From positions 61,670 to 125,669 of the forward strand of contig NZ_LVWI01000036.1 of NCBI RefSeq assembly GCF_001909055.1: a stretch of 64,000 nt of DNA. The letters run 5' to 3'. Position 1 is the first letter of the stretch. The number at the start of each line of letters is the position of its first letter. Below are positions 51,280 through 61,529 of the stretch, piece after piece. Source of the stretch: Paenibacillus helianthi (lineage in GTDB: Bacteria; Bacillota; Bacilli; Paenibacillales; Paenibacillaceae). A model generated the notes under the pieces. That model did no database searches. It saw only the letters and a program-made list of their open reading frames with translations, and was not told the origin of the DNA. A program made the translations under genes and the position numbers.

Positions 51280-51951
51280 ATGCATTATCCTGCCACATGG
51301 CTGCAAGGAGCTTCCCTTGGAGAATCGATTGCCTGTGAACTCAGGCTGCAAATCATAAATGAAAACATCAAACCAGGCGAGGTGCTTTCGGAGAACCGGA
51401 TTTCAACCGATTTTGGCATCAGCCGTTCTCCGGTCCGTGAGGCACTCAAGACCTTGGCTGGCGAGGGATTAATCCGTCTGGAAAGAATGGGAGCCGTTGT
51501 TGTAGGACTGAACATCAAAGATGTTGAGGAGCTCTATGATGTCCGGTACCTCATCGAGAGCTTTGCCCAAGAACGGCTCGCCATGAATATACAGGATTCG
51601 CTAATCCGGCAGCTCGAACAGAGTATCGACAGAATGAAGCTGGCCGTCAAGCACAATGATTACGTTGAGTTTGCCCGCCAGGACTTCTCTTTTCATGAAT
51701 CCATTATCACCGAAGCGAAGCACACCAGGATTCTTCATTTATGGAATAGCATCCGTTATATTGTAATGACCGTCATTCTAATTACTACCGAAAAAGGCTT
51801 TACCCTCGGAGAGGAACGGATGCATTGGATAGCGGAGAAGCACCGCGTGGTTATTGAGGCACTTCGTACAGGAGATCGTGAAACGATCCATAAGGTGGTT
51901 CAGGAGTATTTTGCCGATTCTTCTGAAACGCTGATTCGCAGCCTGTCCTAA
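51280..51951 (+). CDS. gntR: GntR-family transcriptional regulator (FadR/FCD type)
   Basis: 223 residues: an N-terminal winged helix (RISTDFGISRSPVREALKTL, ~45-65) and a C-terminal helical FCD ligand domain with metal-binding residues around FHESIITEAKH and WIAEKHRVVIEAL. Flanked by gndA and gntK, it is the likely gluconate-responsive repressor acting at the TTGTATACAA site. GAGGAG precedes the ATG. Confidence 0.9.
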   Translation: MHYPATWLQGASLGESIACELRLQIINENIKPGEVLSENRISTDFGISRSPVREALKTLAGEGLIRLERMGAVVVGLNIKDVEELYDVRYLIESFAQERLAMNIQDSLIRQLEQSIDRMKLAVKHNDYVEFARQDFSFHESIITEAKHTRILHLWNSIRYIVMTVILITTEKGFTLGEERMHWIAEKHRVVIEALRTGDRETIHKVVQEYFADSSETLIRSLS

Positions 51952-52000
51952 TCATTTAAAATATCCGGGTAGCATCTTCATTGGAAAGAAGGTTTGCAGA

Positions 52001-53545
52001 TTGGGCACATCCTATATGCTAGGCGTCGATATTGGAACTACAAGCACTAAGGCTGTCCTCTTTGAGGAAAACGGAAAAATCACCGCACAAGCGGATCAGG
52101 GTTATCCGCTGCACACCCCTTCATCCTCGGTTGCAGAACAGGACCCGGACCAGATCCTGCTTGCTGTAGCCTATACCGTCGGAGCCGTCATGAAGGACAG
52201 CGCCATCAGGCCCGATTCTGTCCTTTTTCTTTCGTTCAGCTCCGCCATGCACAGTGTAATTGCTGTAGACCATGCGGGTAATCCTTTGACAGCGTGTATT
52301 ACATGGGCAGATAACCGAAGTGCTGCCTGTGCAGCACGCTTGCGAGACGAATTAGGCGGCCACGAGCTATACCTGCGTACAGGAACACCTGTTCATCCTA
52401 TGTCCCCGATCACCAAGCTGATGTGGCTGGGGGAGGAGCAGCCGGAGCTGTTCCGCCAGACATACAAATTCATTTCCATTAAGGAATACATCTTCGCCAA
52501 GCTCTTCGGTGAATATGTTATTGATTATTCTATAGCCTCTTCCACCGGCATGTTCAATTTAGAACAGCTGGACTGGGATACGGAGGCCCTGAGTATAGCC
52601 GGCATTACCCCGGAGCATCTCTCCAAGCCTGTTCCCACTACTCAGATTATGCAGGGCCTGCTGCCTGGTTGGCCTGAGAAGCTCGGTTTGTTGCCAAACA
52701 CCCCGTTTATAGTTGGTGCCAGCGACGGTGTCCTCTCCAATCTTGGTGTGGGCGCTATTAAGCCAGGAGTCGTTGCTGCCACAATCGGAACCAGCGGAGC
52801 CATCCGCACAGTTGTCGACCGGCCGCTTACCGATCCCAAGGGACGGATATTCTGTTATGCCCTGACAGAGAAGCACTGGGTCATCGGGGGGCCAGTGAAC
52901 AACGGGGGAATGCTTTTCCGTTGGGTGCGTGATGAATTCGCTGCCTCCGAGGTGGAAACAGCCAAACGTCTGGGTATTGACCCCTATGAGGTGCTGACAC
53001 GCATTGCGGAGCAGGTTCCGGCGGGCAGTAACGGCCTCCTCTTCCATCCCTACCTTACCGGAGAACGTGCACCGCTATGGAATCCGGATGCCCGGGGTTC
53101 CTTTTTTGGCCTAACGATGAATCACCATAAAGAGCATATGATCCGTGCCGTGCTGGAAGGTGTCATTTTCAACATGTATACTGTGCTGCTGGCCATGGAG
53201 GAGCAGATCGGACAGCCGGCCAAGATTCATGCCACCGGAGGCTTTGCCCGTTCATCACTGTGGCGGCAGATGATGGCTGATATTTTCGACCAGGAGGTTG
53301 TCATTCCAGAGAGCTTCGAGAGTTCTTGTCTGGGGGCGGTTGTGCTTGGCCTTTACGCTACCGGACGCACAGACACCTTTGATATTGTTTTTAAAATGAT
53401 CGGCTCGACCCATCAGCATCATCCAATCAAGGAGCACGCTGATGTCTATAAACAGCTGCTGCCGATTTATATTTCCGTTTACCGCAGTCTGGAGAGCCAT
53501 TATCAGGCTATCGCCGATTTTCAGCGGGAACAAGCCGGAGAGTAA
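52001..53545 (+). CDS. gntK: Gluconokinase (FGGY family)
   Basis: 514 residues from a TTG start with AGAAGG 8 nt upstream. FGGY motifs: VDIGTTSTKAVLF, CITWADNRSA, STGMFNL, VGASDGVLSNLGVG, TIGTSGAIRT, LLFHPYLTGERAPLWN and ATGGFARSSLWRQM. Phosphorylates gluconate to 6-phosphogluconate, the substrate of gndA. No gluconate permease (gntP) follows; the operon ends in a strong hairpin. Confidence 0.93.
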   Translation: MGTSYMLGVDIGTTSTKAVLFEENGKITAQADQGYPLHTPSSSVAEQDPDQILLAVAYTVGAVMKDSAIRPDSVLFLSFSSAMHSVIAVDHAGNPLTACITWADNRSAACAARLRDELGGHELYLRTGTPVHPMSPITKLMWLGEEQPELFRQTYKFISIKEYIFAKLFGEYVIDYSIASSTGMFNLEQLDWDTEALSIAGITPEHLSKPVPTTQIMQGLLPGWPEKLGLLPNTPFIVGASDGVLSNLGVGAIKPGVVAATIGTSGAIRTVVDRPLTDPKGRIFCYALTEKHWVIGGPVNNGGMLFRWVRDEFAASEVETAKRLGIDPYEVLTRIAEQVPAGSNGLLFHPYLTGERAPLWNPDARGSFFGLTMNHHKEHMIRAVLEGVIFNMYTVLLAMEEQIGQPAKIHATGGFARSSLWRQMMADIFDQEVVIPESFESSCLGAVVLGLYATGRTDTFDIVFKMIGSTHQHHPIKEHADVYKQLLPIYISVYRSLESHYQAIADFQREQAGE

Positions 53546-53571
53546 GAGCCGCTCTACCCGTTTTGCTTTAT

Positions 53572-53628
53572 ATACCAAACAAAGCGCCGACCATCGCAGG
53601 ATGCGAATGGTGGCGCTTTGTTTGGTAT
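53572..53628. terminator. Long hairpin terminator between gntK and the acyltransferase gene
   Basis: A perfect 17-bp stem (ATACCAAACAAAGCGCC with its complement) enclosing a further ACCAT/ATGGT pairing. It serves two convergent genes; the T run is poor, so it may act by structure. Confidence 0.6.
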
Positions 53629-53648
53629 GATCTTTGATAGGATGAATG

Positions 53649-54800
53649 CTACAGGACTGCCTTTTTCTTCGGCATCTGCGGTCCGGAACCGAATACAATC
53701 CAGGCAGGCTTCACATAACGGAAGACGAGAGCAACCACGAGCCATGAACCCAGCAAGGCTACAAGCCAACCGCCGGCAATTGCCGCCGTGTATGCAAGCG
53801 AACCCCCGTGAAGCGGAAGTTTTCTATACAGGAAGAGCAGCGCAGGATGAAGCAGATAGATTCCAAAGGAACAAGCACCGATAGAGATCAGCAGACGGCT
53901 CAGCAGACGCTTCCCTGTCCCATAGAGCAGGAACGACAGTTGCAGCAGCACAATACAGGAGAGCAGTGCATGCAGATTGGAGAAGCCTTCATACCACAGG
54001 CTGTTAATTATCGTTTTTTTCGTATAGTTATTGAACCAGAGCTCTACATGAATGATTCCAGCGGCAGCCCATAGTACCCAGAGCATAATCCACCCCGGAC
54101 CTTTACCGGAACGCCAACCCTCACGCGAGAGGATCAGCCATTTTTTCAATGAGCCATAATAGACGGCAATTGCTGCCCCCAGCAGAAAGTAGGAGAAATA
54201 GGTAATAGCCAAACTACCTTTGGACAATTGCCAATAACCGTGATTGGTCATGTATTTATTGAGCAGTACGAATCCCCATTGCAGCAGCAGACCTATTATG
54301 GGAGCCCAGGCAGCAAGACGCCGGACCTTCTGAAGGCACCATAACATGAGCGGGAACAGGATATAGAACTGGATAATAATGATGATGTAATACAGATGGG
54401 TATACGCCGTCCCGGTAAGCAGATACTTGCCCAGCTTCCGGGCCATTTCATCCAAAGGCATACTCCAGGTATGACCTGCTGTCATTTTTAGAATAAAGTA
54501 CATGAGTGAAAATACAACATAAGGCAAAATAATATATATCAGCCTGTGGCTATAAAACTTCCCCAGTGTTTTCCCGCTTAGCGGACGGTCAATATAATTG
54601 TAGAACAACACAAATCCGCTCAGAAAGACAAACGAAGGTACGGCGAACTGGCTGAATTTGTTAATGAACAAAAACGGATGGAACATCGAGGTGTCCAGTG
54701 TCTCCGCAAGTGTGCGTGAAGTAGCATGAATAGCGATCACCGCAAATATCGCAACTGCCCGAAATATATCCAGCTGCGGAATTCTTTCCTTTTGTCCCAT
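53649..54800 (-). CDS. Membrane acyltransferase (acyltransferase 3 family)
   Basis: 383 residues with about ten hydrophobic segments. The N-terminal QLDIFRAVAIFAVIAIHATS contains the conserved His of the family, and FLSGFVLFYNY plus SHRLIYIILPY follow. Such enzymes O-acetylate surface polysaccharides, peptidoglycan or lipids; target unknown. The start at 54800 has AGGAGG 7 nt upstream. It lies downstream of hprK-lgt-ppaX-yvoF but is separated by a terminator. Confidence 0.88.
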   Translation of the reverse strand: MGQKERIPQLDIFRAVAIFAVIAIHATSRTLAETLDTSMFHPFLFINKFSQFAVPSFVFLSGFVLFYNYIDRPLSGKTLGKFYSHRLIYIILPYVVFSLMYFILKMTAGHTWSMPLDEMARKLGKYLLTGTAYTHLYYIIIIIQFYILFPLMLWCLQKVRRLAAWAPIIGLLLQWGFVLLNKYMTNHGYWQLSKGSLAITYFSYFLLGAAIAVYYGSLKKWLILSREGWRSGKGPGWIMLWVLWAAAGIIHVELWFNNYTKKTIINSLWYEGFSNLHALLSCIVLLQLSFLLYGTGKRLLSRLLISIGACSFGIYLLHPALLFLYRKLPLHGGSLAYTAAIAGGWLVALLGSWLVVALVFRYVKPAWIVFGSGPQMPKKKAVL

Positions 54801-54954
54801 TTCATTTCCTCCTGTGAACTCGCACCCCAGGTGCCTGTATCCAATCATATCCTTTGCTGCCTAACCAACATTGACAATGTAGCCTGACCTAAGTATATCG
54901 CCACAATCCGCCAGTTTAATACTTAAAGGTTGCTTAACATTTCTGTTTTACATA

Positions 54955-55004
54955 ACAAAACCCCGCAGTTCCTGCGTAAGTGCACGCAACCTGATCCTGC
55001 AGGG
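54955..55004 (-). terminator. Terminator after yvoF
   Basis: CCCTGCAG/CTGCGGGG arms with inner GCGTGCAC/..ACGC pairing and UUUUGUU on the minus strand. Confidence 0.6.
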
Positions 55005-55021
55005 CAACTTTTATTGCATCA

Positions 55022-55537
55022 CTAATCTTGTAATACCTCTTCGGCATTCATCCCTGTAGAAGGCGTCAATTCCCGCAGCGGGTTGCCTCCAACAAAGGAA
55101 CCTGCGGCTACATCCTTATGCACTACAGAACCTGCCGCTACAATCGCCCCATCCCCGATGGTTACGCCAGGGAGAATCGTTGTATTGGCACCGATCAGCA
55201 CATTTTCACCGATAATGACCTCACCCAGGCGGTACTCCTTGATCAGGTATTCATGTGCGAGAATGGTAGTGTTGTAGCCGATCACGGAATTCTCACCCAC
55301 CGTAATCTTTTCCGGGAAAAATACATCCACCATGGCCATCAGTCCAAACGCCGTGTGCTTGCCAACCTTCATACCCAGAACGTTACGGTATATCCAGTTC
55401 TTAAGCGAAAGAATTGGACAATACCGGGCAATCTGTATAAAAATAAAATTGCGTACACCCTTCCAGGGACTAACCGTTCGGTAAATGTACCAAAGAGAAT
55501 TATGTCCTTCCACAGGATAGCGGGTTACTTTTCTCAC
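55022..55537 (-). CDS. yvoF: Hexapeptide-repeat O-acetyltransferase YvoF-like
   Basis: 171 residues with a left-handed beta-helix core of hexapeptide repeats ([20 protein letters not shown], then [11 protein letters not shown]) and [24 protein letters not shown]. Family members acetylate sugars. The ATG overlaps the ppaX stop as ATGA, and the same order hprK-lgt-ppaX-yvoF occurs in B. subtilis. Substrate unknown. Confidence 0.88.
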   Translation of the reverse strand: MRKVTRYPVEGHNSLWYIYRTVSPWKGVRNFIFIQIARYCPILSLKNWIYRNVLGMKVGKHTAFGLMAMVDVFFPEKITVGENSVIGYNTTILAHEYLIKEYRLGEVIIGENVLIGANTTILPGVTIGDGAIVAAGSVVHKDVAAGSFVGGNPLRELTPSTGMNAEEVLQD

Positions 55538-56187
55538 AGTCCCATCGTCCCCTGCTCCACAATATTGAAGATATCCTCCATATCATGAATGATATAGTCC
55601 GGTTCATATTTCCGTAACGTCTCTTCACCTTTGAGTGACCAGGCTACTCCCGCCGTAAGTACACCTGCTGCCTTGGCCGACTGAATATCAACCGCACTGT
55701 CTCCCACCATCAATGTTTTTCGGGGATCAACACCCAGGTTGCTGACAGCCCTCAGAACCGGTTCTGGATGTGGCTTGGGCTGAACTACATCGCTTACGGT
55801 AACAATCGTCTCCATATACTTTAGAAGATCGAACATCTCCAGCGCCTTCATCGTGGTCGGACGAATCTTGGTCGTTACAATTCCCAGTCTGATGCCGCGC
55901 CGTGACAGTTCTTCCATCGTCTCATTCACATGGGGAAAAGAACCAATCAATTCGTCATGATGAGCATTATTATAGGCCCGGTAGGCAAGCTCCAGTACAC
56001 TGGTATCCTCTAGACCAGAAAAAACTCTCATCTGCTGCTGAAGCGTAGTCCCCATATGAGGAATAATCTGTTCCCGGGTTAGCGGGGGCAGATTATTCTC
56101 CCTCAGCGCATGTATGAACGAGTTGATAATCAGCTCATTCGTATTTACAATCGTTCCGTCCAAATCAAATAGTACACATTCTATCAT
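55534..56187 (-). CDS. ppaX: Pyrophosphatase PpaX
   Basis: 217-residue HAD-superfamily hydrolase: motif [12 protein letters not shown], motif II GIVTTK, the Lys in [10 protein letters not shown], and motif [19 protein letters not shown]. In Bacillus PpaX hydrolyses the pyrophosphate made when HprK dephosphorylates Ser-P-HPr, matching its neighbours. About 10 bp follow lgt. Confidence 0.93.
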   Translation of the reverse strand: MIECVLFDLDGTIVNTNELIINSFIHALRENNLPPLTREQIIPHMGTTLQQQMRVFSGLEDTSVLELAYRAYNNAHHDELIGSFPHVNETMEELSRRGIRLGIVTTKIRPTTMKALEMFDLLKYMETIVTVSDVVQPKPHPEPVLRAVSNLGVDPRKTLMVGDSAVDIQSAKAAGVLTAGVAWSLKGEETLRKYEPDYIIHDMEDIFNIVEQGTMGL

Positions 56188-56196
56188 TAGCTTCTG

Positions 56197-57228
56197 CTAC
56201 TCCTTCGATACTTCATCCGGTGTCTTGTCCGGTTCCGGCTGTCTAACCGGTGGGGCACTCTGCGGCGTATGTACCGCACTGTCCGGAACTATCGTATCTA
56301 CAGCAGCGGCCTTCGTACTGATAATAGGATCAGAGTAATGATCCTTGGGTTGACCCGTTACCCGTCGGACAATGATTATTATTATAGCTGCTACTATAGT
56401 CAGCAGTGCCAGCAGCTGCGAGCTACGGATATTCCCGTAAGCTGGATCAAGGTATCCTTGTTCAAAACCAAACCACTTCATCGGTGACCATAAGCCATTC
56501 AGGAACGATGCAAGTCCGCTGCTTCCTTGAAACCCCAAACTGTCTGTACGGAGCGCCTCGATAAAGAAGCGGCCAATGGAATACCAAATAAAATAAGACA
56601 GGAAGATTTCACCTGCACGCACAAATTTTTGCCGGCGCAGGACCATCAGCAGCAGGATACCCAGCAAACTCCAGAGGGATTCATACAAGAAAGTGGGGTG
56701 ATGAAAAGCATCTCCTATGTACATCTGGTTCACAATGAAATCAGGAAGATGCAGCTTATCACGAAGGAAGGACTCTTCTACAACGCCACCATACGCTTCC
56801 TGGTTCACGAAGTTGCCCCAACGCCCGATCATCTGGCCTGCAAGCAGTCCGGGTGCACAAATATCCACAATCCGCCAGAAGGGGTACCCTTTGTAACGGA
56901 AATAAATCATACCGCAAATAACCGCACCGATCAGAGCGCCATAAATAGCGATCCCGCCATTCCAAATTTTGAAGACATCCGCAAAGTTGTCCTTATAATC
57001 CTCCCATTTGAATGCCACATAATAAATACGGGCACCAATGATGGCTGAAGGCAAACCAAGGAGCAGCATATCCATGAAGAATTCCTGTGAAATATTGAAG
57101 CGCTTGCCTTCCTGGATGGCCAAAAGTAATCCAACCAACGCACCGACACCAAGTATTAGACCATACCAGTGAACCGGCAGAGAACCGATGGAGAAGACAA
57201 TCGGATCAATCGCTAATGAAAAAAACAT
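56197..57228 (-). CDS. lgt: Prolipoprotein diacylglyceryl transferase
   Basis: 343 residues, seven or so membrane helices. Signature motif GRWGNFVNQEAYGG, VHWYGLI near the N-terminus, and HPTFLYES. Transfers diacylglycerol to lipobox Cys. It carries a C-terminal ~45-residue Pro/Ser-rich extension (PDKTPDEVSKE end) beyond the usual ~270-290 residues. AGGAG is 9 nt upstream; hprK precedes it by 12 nt. Confidence 0.95.
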   Translation of the reverse strand: MFFSLAIDPIVFSIGSLPVHWYGLILGVGALVGLLLAIQEGKRFNISQEFFMDMLLLGLPSAIIGARIYYVAFKWEDYKDNFADVFKIWNGGIAIYGALIGAVICGMIYFRYKGYPFWRIVDICAPGLLAGQMIGRWGNFVNQEAYGGVVEESFLRDKLHLPDFIVNQMYIGDAFHHPTFLYESLWSLLGILLLMVLRRQKFVRAGEIFLSYFIWYSIGRFFIEALRTDSLGFQGSSGLASFLNGLWSPMKWFGFEQGYLDPAYGNIRSSQLLALLTIVAAIIIIIVRRVTGQPKDHYSDPIISTKAAAVDTIVPDSAVHTPQSAPPVRQPEPDKTPDEVSKE

Positions 57229-57240
57229 GCTCTCACACTC

Positions 57241-58179
57241 CTAGTCCAAATCATCCATGTCTTCAGATATGGTGGCAGTAAGCTTATTCGTAAATTGTAA
57301 TGCAGCATTGTAGCCCATCTGCTTCAAACGATAGTTCATTGCTGCTACTTCTATAATAACTGCAAGGTTACGCCCAGGACGCACGGGAATAGTCACAAGT
57401 GGCACATCCGTATCAATAATCCTAGTCGTTTCCTCATCCAGTCCGAGCCGGTCATACTGTTTGTCCTGCTGCCAAGCTTCCAGTCTGACCACCAGTGTAA
57501 TCCGTTTATGATTACGAATAGCCCCTGCGCCAAACAGTGTCATAACATTAATTATCCCAACACCGCGAATTTCAAGCAGATGACGGATCAGTTCCGGTGC
57601 TGTACCATGCAGCTGATTATCCGAGGTTTGGCGGATTTCCACCGCATCATCGGCAATCAAACGATGGCCGCGTTTTACGAGCTCAAGCGCTGTCTCACTT
57701 TTACCGATACCGCTACTGCCGGTAATTAGCATCCCCACACCATACACATCACACAGAACACCATGAATGGTAGCTGTAGGTGCCAGTTTCCCTTCCAAAA
57801 AGCTGGTGAGCCTGCTGGAGAATATTGTAGTCGCCATCGAGCTTCGCAGCACGGGCAGTCCCTTTTCATTGCTAATATCGATAAGCTCCTGAGGCACATC
57901 AAGGGCTCTCGTAATGACAATACATGGTGTATTGTCATTACAGATCCCGCGAATTCGGCTCTTGCGCTCCTCATCCGGAAGCATTGAGAAAAAAGCCAGT
58001 TCGGTCTTTCCTAGAAGCTGAACGCGTTCCTCCGGATAATATTCAAAATAACCAGCCATTTCAAGTCCCGGACGATTCAAATCATCCACTGTAATAGGTC
58101 TTTTCAGACCCTCTTGTCCGGAAACAACCTCTAACTGAAAATGCTGCACCAATTCGGATACTTTTACCTTCTTAGCCAT
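57241..58179 (-). CDS. hprK: HPr kinase/phosphorylase
   Basis: 312 residues. N-terminal DRTGG-like domain, P-loop [28 protein letters not shown], and the family motif [15 protein letters not shown] followed by [14 protein letters not shown]. Phosphorylates and dephosphorylates Ser46 of HPr/Crh, the core of catabolite control. The ATG at 58179 has AAAGGA 9 nt upstream. Heads hprK-lgt-ppaX-yvoF. Confidence 0.97.
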   Translation of the reverse strand: MAKKVKVSELVQHFQLEVVSGQEGLKRPITVDDLNRPGLEMAGYFEYYPEERVQLLGKTELAFFSMLPDEERKSRIRGICNDNTPCIVITRALDVPQELIDISNEKGLPVLRSSMATTIFSSRLTSFLEGKLAPTATIHGVLCDVYGVGMLITGSSGIGKSETALELVKRGHRLIADDAVEIRQTSDNQLHGTAPELIRHLLEIRGVGIINVMTLFGAGAIRNHKRITLVVRLEAWQQDKQYDRLGLDEETTRIIDTDVPLVTIPVRPGRNLAVIIEVAAMNYRLKQMGYNAALQFTNKLTATISEDMDDLD

Positions 58180-58512
58180 GTGTGTCCGTCCTTTCGTCAC
58201 CAGCGGTGTTATCCGCTCGCCCGCATTTGGTTAATACTAATTCCCATTCCAGCCGCAGGTAATTCTCCTGCTATCTTAATGGATAACGCCTATGAATGCA
58301 ATCTTAATAGCCGCAGTTCCTCCCGCATGAAGCCTGATGAATAACCTGAATTTTATGAACAGCAGTATGTAAAAATAAACAGCCCCACTTGGTGGGGCCT
58401 AGGCTTCGGTCCAAATTCAAGGTTTGTAGAGGATCTTCAATAAAAAAGGCTGGTCCTGTTTATTAAAAAAGCCGCCTTCTCAGGCGGCTTAGTTCAAGCA
58501 GGTCTAACTATC
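58180..58512. other. Intergenic region hprK / msmX-type ATPase
   Basis: No gene. Holds two minus-strand hairpins: GCCCCACC-AAGT-GGGGC type at 58381-58398 followed by U-rich sequence, and GCCGCC/GGCGGC at 58471-58488. Confidence 0.6.
58465..58490 (-). terminator. Terminator after the msmX-type gene
   Basis: AAGCCGCC-TTCTGA-type loop-GGCGGCTT with a U6 run on the minus strand, about 22 nt past the stop. Confidence 0.85.
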
Positions 58513-59634
58513 TTATCCGAGCAAAATGTTAAGTTCGGATTCTTTATCGAAGAGATGGATTTTGTTCATGTCAATGGCCAATTTTGGCTTGCTGCCTTCA
58601 CGAGTAGTCGAACGTCCATCTACACGTGCAATTACAGTGTTAGTGCCAAGACCGCTCAAATAGAGGAGCATTTCATGACCAAGGTTTTCAGTAACATCAA
58701 CCAACGAAGTGAAGATTGTATTCGGCGAAGCTTCCAGGAATACTGGTTCTTCGTGAATATCTTCTGGACGAACGCCCATAATTACTTCTTTGCCGATGTA
58801 GCCTTTGTTGCGAAGTAGTGTAGCTTTGCCACCTGGAACTTCAACATCAAGGTTCTCAGCACGGAAGCGTACAGCACCACCAACATCAGACAATGTACCG
58901 TTGATAAAGTTCATTGTAGGGGAACCAATGAATCCGGCTACGAACAGGTTCGTAGGCTCATTGTACAGTTCTTCAGGAGAAGCAGCTTGTTGAATAATAC
59001 CATCATACATAACTACGATACGGTCACCCATTGTCATAGCTTCGGTCTGGTCATGTGTTACATAGATACAAGTGGTTTCCAGGCGTTTAACCAGTTTAGT
59101 GATTTCCGCACGCATTTGACCACGAAGTTTAGCATCCAAGTTGGAGAGAGGTTCATCCATCAGGAAGACTTGCGGATCACGTACGATAGCGCGGCCCAGT
59201 GCGACACGTTGACGTTGACCACCGGACAATGCTTTTGGTTTGCGGTCAAGCAAGTGTTCGATATCGAGGATTTTCGCAGCTTCGCGAACTTTCTTGTCGA
59301 TTTCTTCTTTTTTCACTTTACGCAGTTTCAAACCGAATGCCATGTTCTGATACACGCTCATGTGCGGGTATAGGGCGTAGGATTGGAATACCATCGCGAT
59401 ATCGCGGTCTTTAGGAGCTACGTCATTGACTACACGGTCGCCAATGTACATTTTTCCTTCAGAGATTTCTTCCAGACCAGCAATCATACGCAAGGTTGTG
59501 GATTTACCGCAACCGGAAGGTCCAACCAGTACCAAGAATTCCTTATCTTTAATATCAAGATTGATATCGATTACTGTCGCTTTATCGGAACCCGGGTATT
59601 TTTTGAAAATATGCTCTAAACGTACGCCTGCCAT
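58513..59634 (-). CDS. msmX: Multi-sugar ABC transporter ATPase (MsmX/UgpC type)
   Basis: 373 residues. Walker A VGPSGCGKSTTLRM, signature LSGGQRQRVALGRA, Walker B VFLMDEPLSNLDAKLR, H-loop VTHDQTEAM, and a C-terminal TOBE/MalK regulatory domain (~240-373, GVRPEDIH). In Bacillus this single ATPase energises several oligosaccharide importers; no permease or binding-protein gene is adjacent, consistent with that shared role. Start 59634 has GAGGGG 8 nt upstream. Confidence 0.95.
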   Translation of the reverse strand: MAGVRLEHIFKKYPGSDKATVIDINLDIKDKEFLVLVGPSGCGKSTTLRMIAGLEEISEGKMYIGDRVVNDVAPKDRDIAMVFQSYALYPHMSVYQNMAFGLKLRKVKKEEIDKKVREAAKILDIEHLLDRKPKALSGGQRQRVALGRAIVRDPQVFLMDEPLSNLDAKLRGQMRAEITKLVKRLETTCIYVTHDQTEAMTMGDRIVVMYDGIIQQAASPEELYNEPTNLFVAGFIGSPTMNFINGTLSDVGGAVRFRAENLDVEVPGGKATLLRNKGYIGKEVIMGVRPEDIHEEPVFLEASPNTIFTSLVDVTENLGHEMLLYLSGLGTNTVIARVDGRSTTREGSKPKLAIDMNKIHLFDKESELNILLG

Positions 59635-59743
59635 TTTATTTCCCCCTCGAGTCAATTATTAGATTAAAAAATAAATCGCTTTCTTGTACGTTTATCTTAC
59701 CCCAGACATGCCGCGATGGCTATTTGTAAGGTTCACAAAAAAC

Positions 59744-60838
59744 CTATTTTCTTTTCGTCACTTTATACAATAACATGGCTAGCTTTACAATAGCGGCGTC
59801 TCCAAAGCTCCGGACATCGGCGCCAGTCTCCTGTTTGATCTTATCCAGCCTGTACAGTAGCGTATTCCGGTGGATATATAGCTTTTTTGCTGTTTCACTG
59901 ACATTACAGTCCATCTCGAAAAAAGTCTCCAGAGTGAGAAGCATCTCTTTATCCGCCAGCACAGAAGTATAATCTCCTATTTGTCCGAGCAGTTGTCTGC
60001 GGCGGTCATCGGGAATACTATTGACTAGACGCTCCATATGGAGCTCCCATGGCAAATGAATATAGTCTCCCACCTGGAAAACCCGGCCCAAAATGATTGT
60101 TTCCCGCAGCAAAGCTACGGACCCGGTCAATCCCTTCACAGGAATAATCGCAGGTGCCACCGCCAGGTGAAATACTCCCACCCACTCGCTGGCAATCAAT
60201 TCATGCAATCCCATGCAAGTCTGAGCCAGCAGATCCTCATTACTCTCTTCCTCATCATCCTTATCATCCCCGCCGGTGAGCAGTTCCTTACGGGCTAAAA
60301 TTAACCATTCCTTCTCCTGAAGCGGAATAAGCAGAATTTCATTCTCGAAGTAACTCCGCAGCAGCTTCATCAGCGAACGGTAGGTTACTTGCGGGTTATG
60401 AACATTTTCGCTGACCAGCAGGAATGGAATCATCTCCCCTACAAGCCGTCCCTTCAAAGTCATCTCATCAGGAATTTCTGCATCATTCTTTTCCTGCTCT
60501 AATTGGGCATTCAGCCAGCCGCTAAGCTGACGGGCCTCCAGTTCGCCTTCTTCCTTAAGGCCTGTCGCCCTCAGGGCTATAGCGAAATTCCTCGCAGCAT
60601 AATTGACCAATTGCACTTCTAAAGGAGTCAGCCCATCGAGTTCCAGCCAAATCGCCGTGATCCTTCCCTCGTTCTCATACAAAGGCACCCATAGGTGTCC
60701 CTCGTGGAACACTGGCTGTTCCTGCTCTTCTGTACCTATGCCAAAAAGGGAAGCCGAATGCTGCCTCCCAAGCTGTTTGATTCCAGTTCTCTTTCCGGTG
60801 AGCTGCTCCAACTTTTGACGCAAAACCTCACTATCCAT
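59744..60838 (-). CDS. PucR/CdaR-type transcriptional regulator
   Basis: 364 residues. The last ~60 residues form the PucR-type helix-turn-helix (NVSETAKKLYIHRNTLLYRLDKIK), preceded by a GGDEF-like middle region and a poorly conserved N-terminus (~1-130) with no recognised ligand domain. Such regulators often control sugar-acid or purine use. The start at 60838 is preferred on spacing from GTGGAG; an ATG nine bases upstream is possible. No obvious target operon besides the adjacent msmX-type gene, 110 bp away. Confidence 0.85.
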   Translation of the reverse strand: MDSEVLRQKLEQLTGKRTGIKQLGRQHSASLFGIGTEEQEQPVFHEGHLWVPLYENEGRITAIWLELDGLTPLEVQLVNYAARNFAIALRATGLKEEGELEARQLSGWLNAQLEQEKNDAEIPDEMTLKGRLVGEMIPFLLVSENVHNPQVTYRSLMKLLRSYFENEILLIPLQEKEWLILARKELLTGGDDKDDEEESNEDLLAQTCMGLHELIASEWVGVFHLAVAPAIIPVKGLTGSVALLRETIILGRVFQVGDYIHLPWELHMERLVNSIPDDRRRQLLGQIGDYTSVLADKEMLLTLETFFEMDCNVSETAKKLYIHRNTLLYRLDKIKQETGADVRSFGDAAIVKLAMLLYKVTKRK

Positions 60839-60847
60839 CGTCACCAT

Positions 60848-61407
60848 ACTCCACCACTTTTGCTCTTTTCGCCTATTTTATCACATTTGTCGTCAATATG
60901 CGCCTAAGTAAACCCGCTGTAATGACAAACGTAAATAACATCGAGCATGTATGTGCCCCTTTTTTACCGGATGCAGAGGATCCGGGTACAACTTTTTCGG
61001 TCCCTTTCCCCCACATGTCGGCGATTGCCCCCTCTATCACAGCTACAGTAGCCTGTTCAGCATGTACTGCTACATCCCCATCTCCCATACATGCTCCATA
61101 TCTGTCATTAGGGACCGTTTATCAGTCTCTATATGCTTATTTTTATGAAGGGAACTCCCCCAAACTCCTGGCAAATTTAGAATCCACCGGATTATGACCG
61201 AAAGCTATAAATCCACGTTCCGTCTGAATTTTCACCCTATTCGCTAAAAACACACCTTAAATCATACTCCATCATTTACCTCGTCTACCCGCGCCAATGG
61301 CTGTTCTATATACATTATGTTTTCATTCTTCATCCGCTCCACAATCTGAATGAAGAAAGAAATTCTAAACTCGAACTCAGAACATACTATTGGGAATTAT
61401 GGAAATA
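60848..61407. other. Intergenic region
   Basis: About 560 bp with no gene that I can support. Open frames here lack ribosome sites and start codons in good context. Nothing resembling a 5S rRNA is visible in it. Confidence 0.6.
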
Positions 61408-61438
61408 CAAAAAAGCCACCACCTAAAGGTGATGACTT
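61408..61438 (-). terminator. Terminator of the tRNA cluster
   Basis: AAGTCATCACCT/AGGTGGTGGCTT imperfect arms with a U6 run on the minus strand, 12 nt after tRNA-Lys. Confidence 0.75.
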
Positions 61439-61449
61439 TCAGATTGGAA

Positions 61450-61522
61450 TGAGCCATGAAGGACTCGAACCTTCGACACCCTGATTAAAAGTCAGGTGCT
61501 CTACCAACTGAGCTAATGGCTC
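61450..61522 (-). tRNA. tRNA-Lys (anticodon TTT)
   Basis: 73 nt. Acceptor GAGCCAT/ATGGCTC, anticodon loop CTTTTAA. Unlike the seven other tRNAs of the cluster, CCA is not encoded after the discriminator base. Last gene of the cluster. Confidence 0.95.
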
Positions 61523-61529
61523 ATAAAAC

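Noticed and set aside
60898..61197. Plus-strand frame of 99 codons before the tRNA cluster
   Set aside because: No ribosome site and compositionally non-coding.
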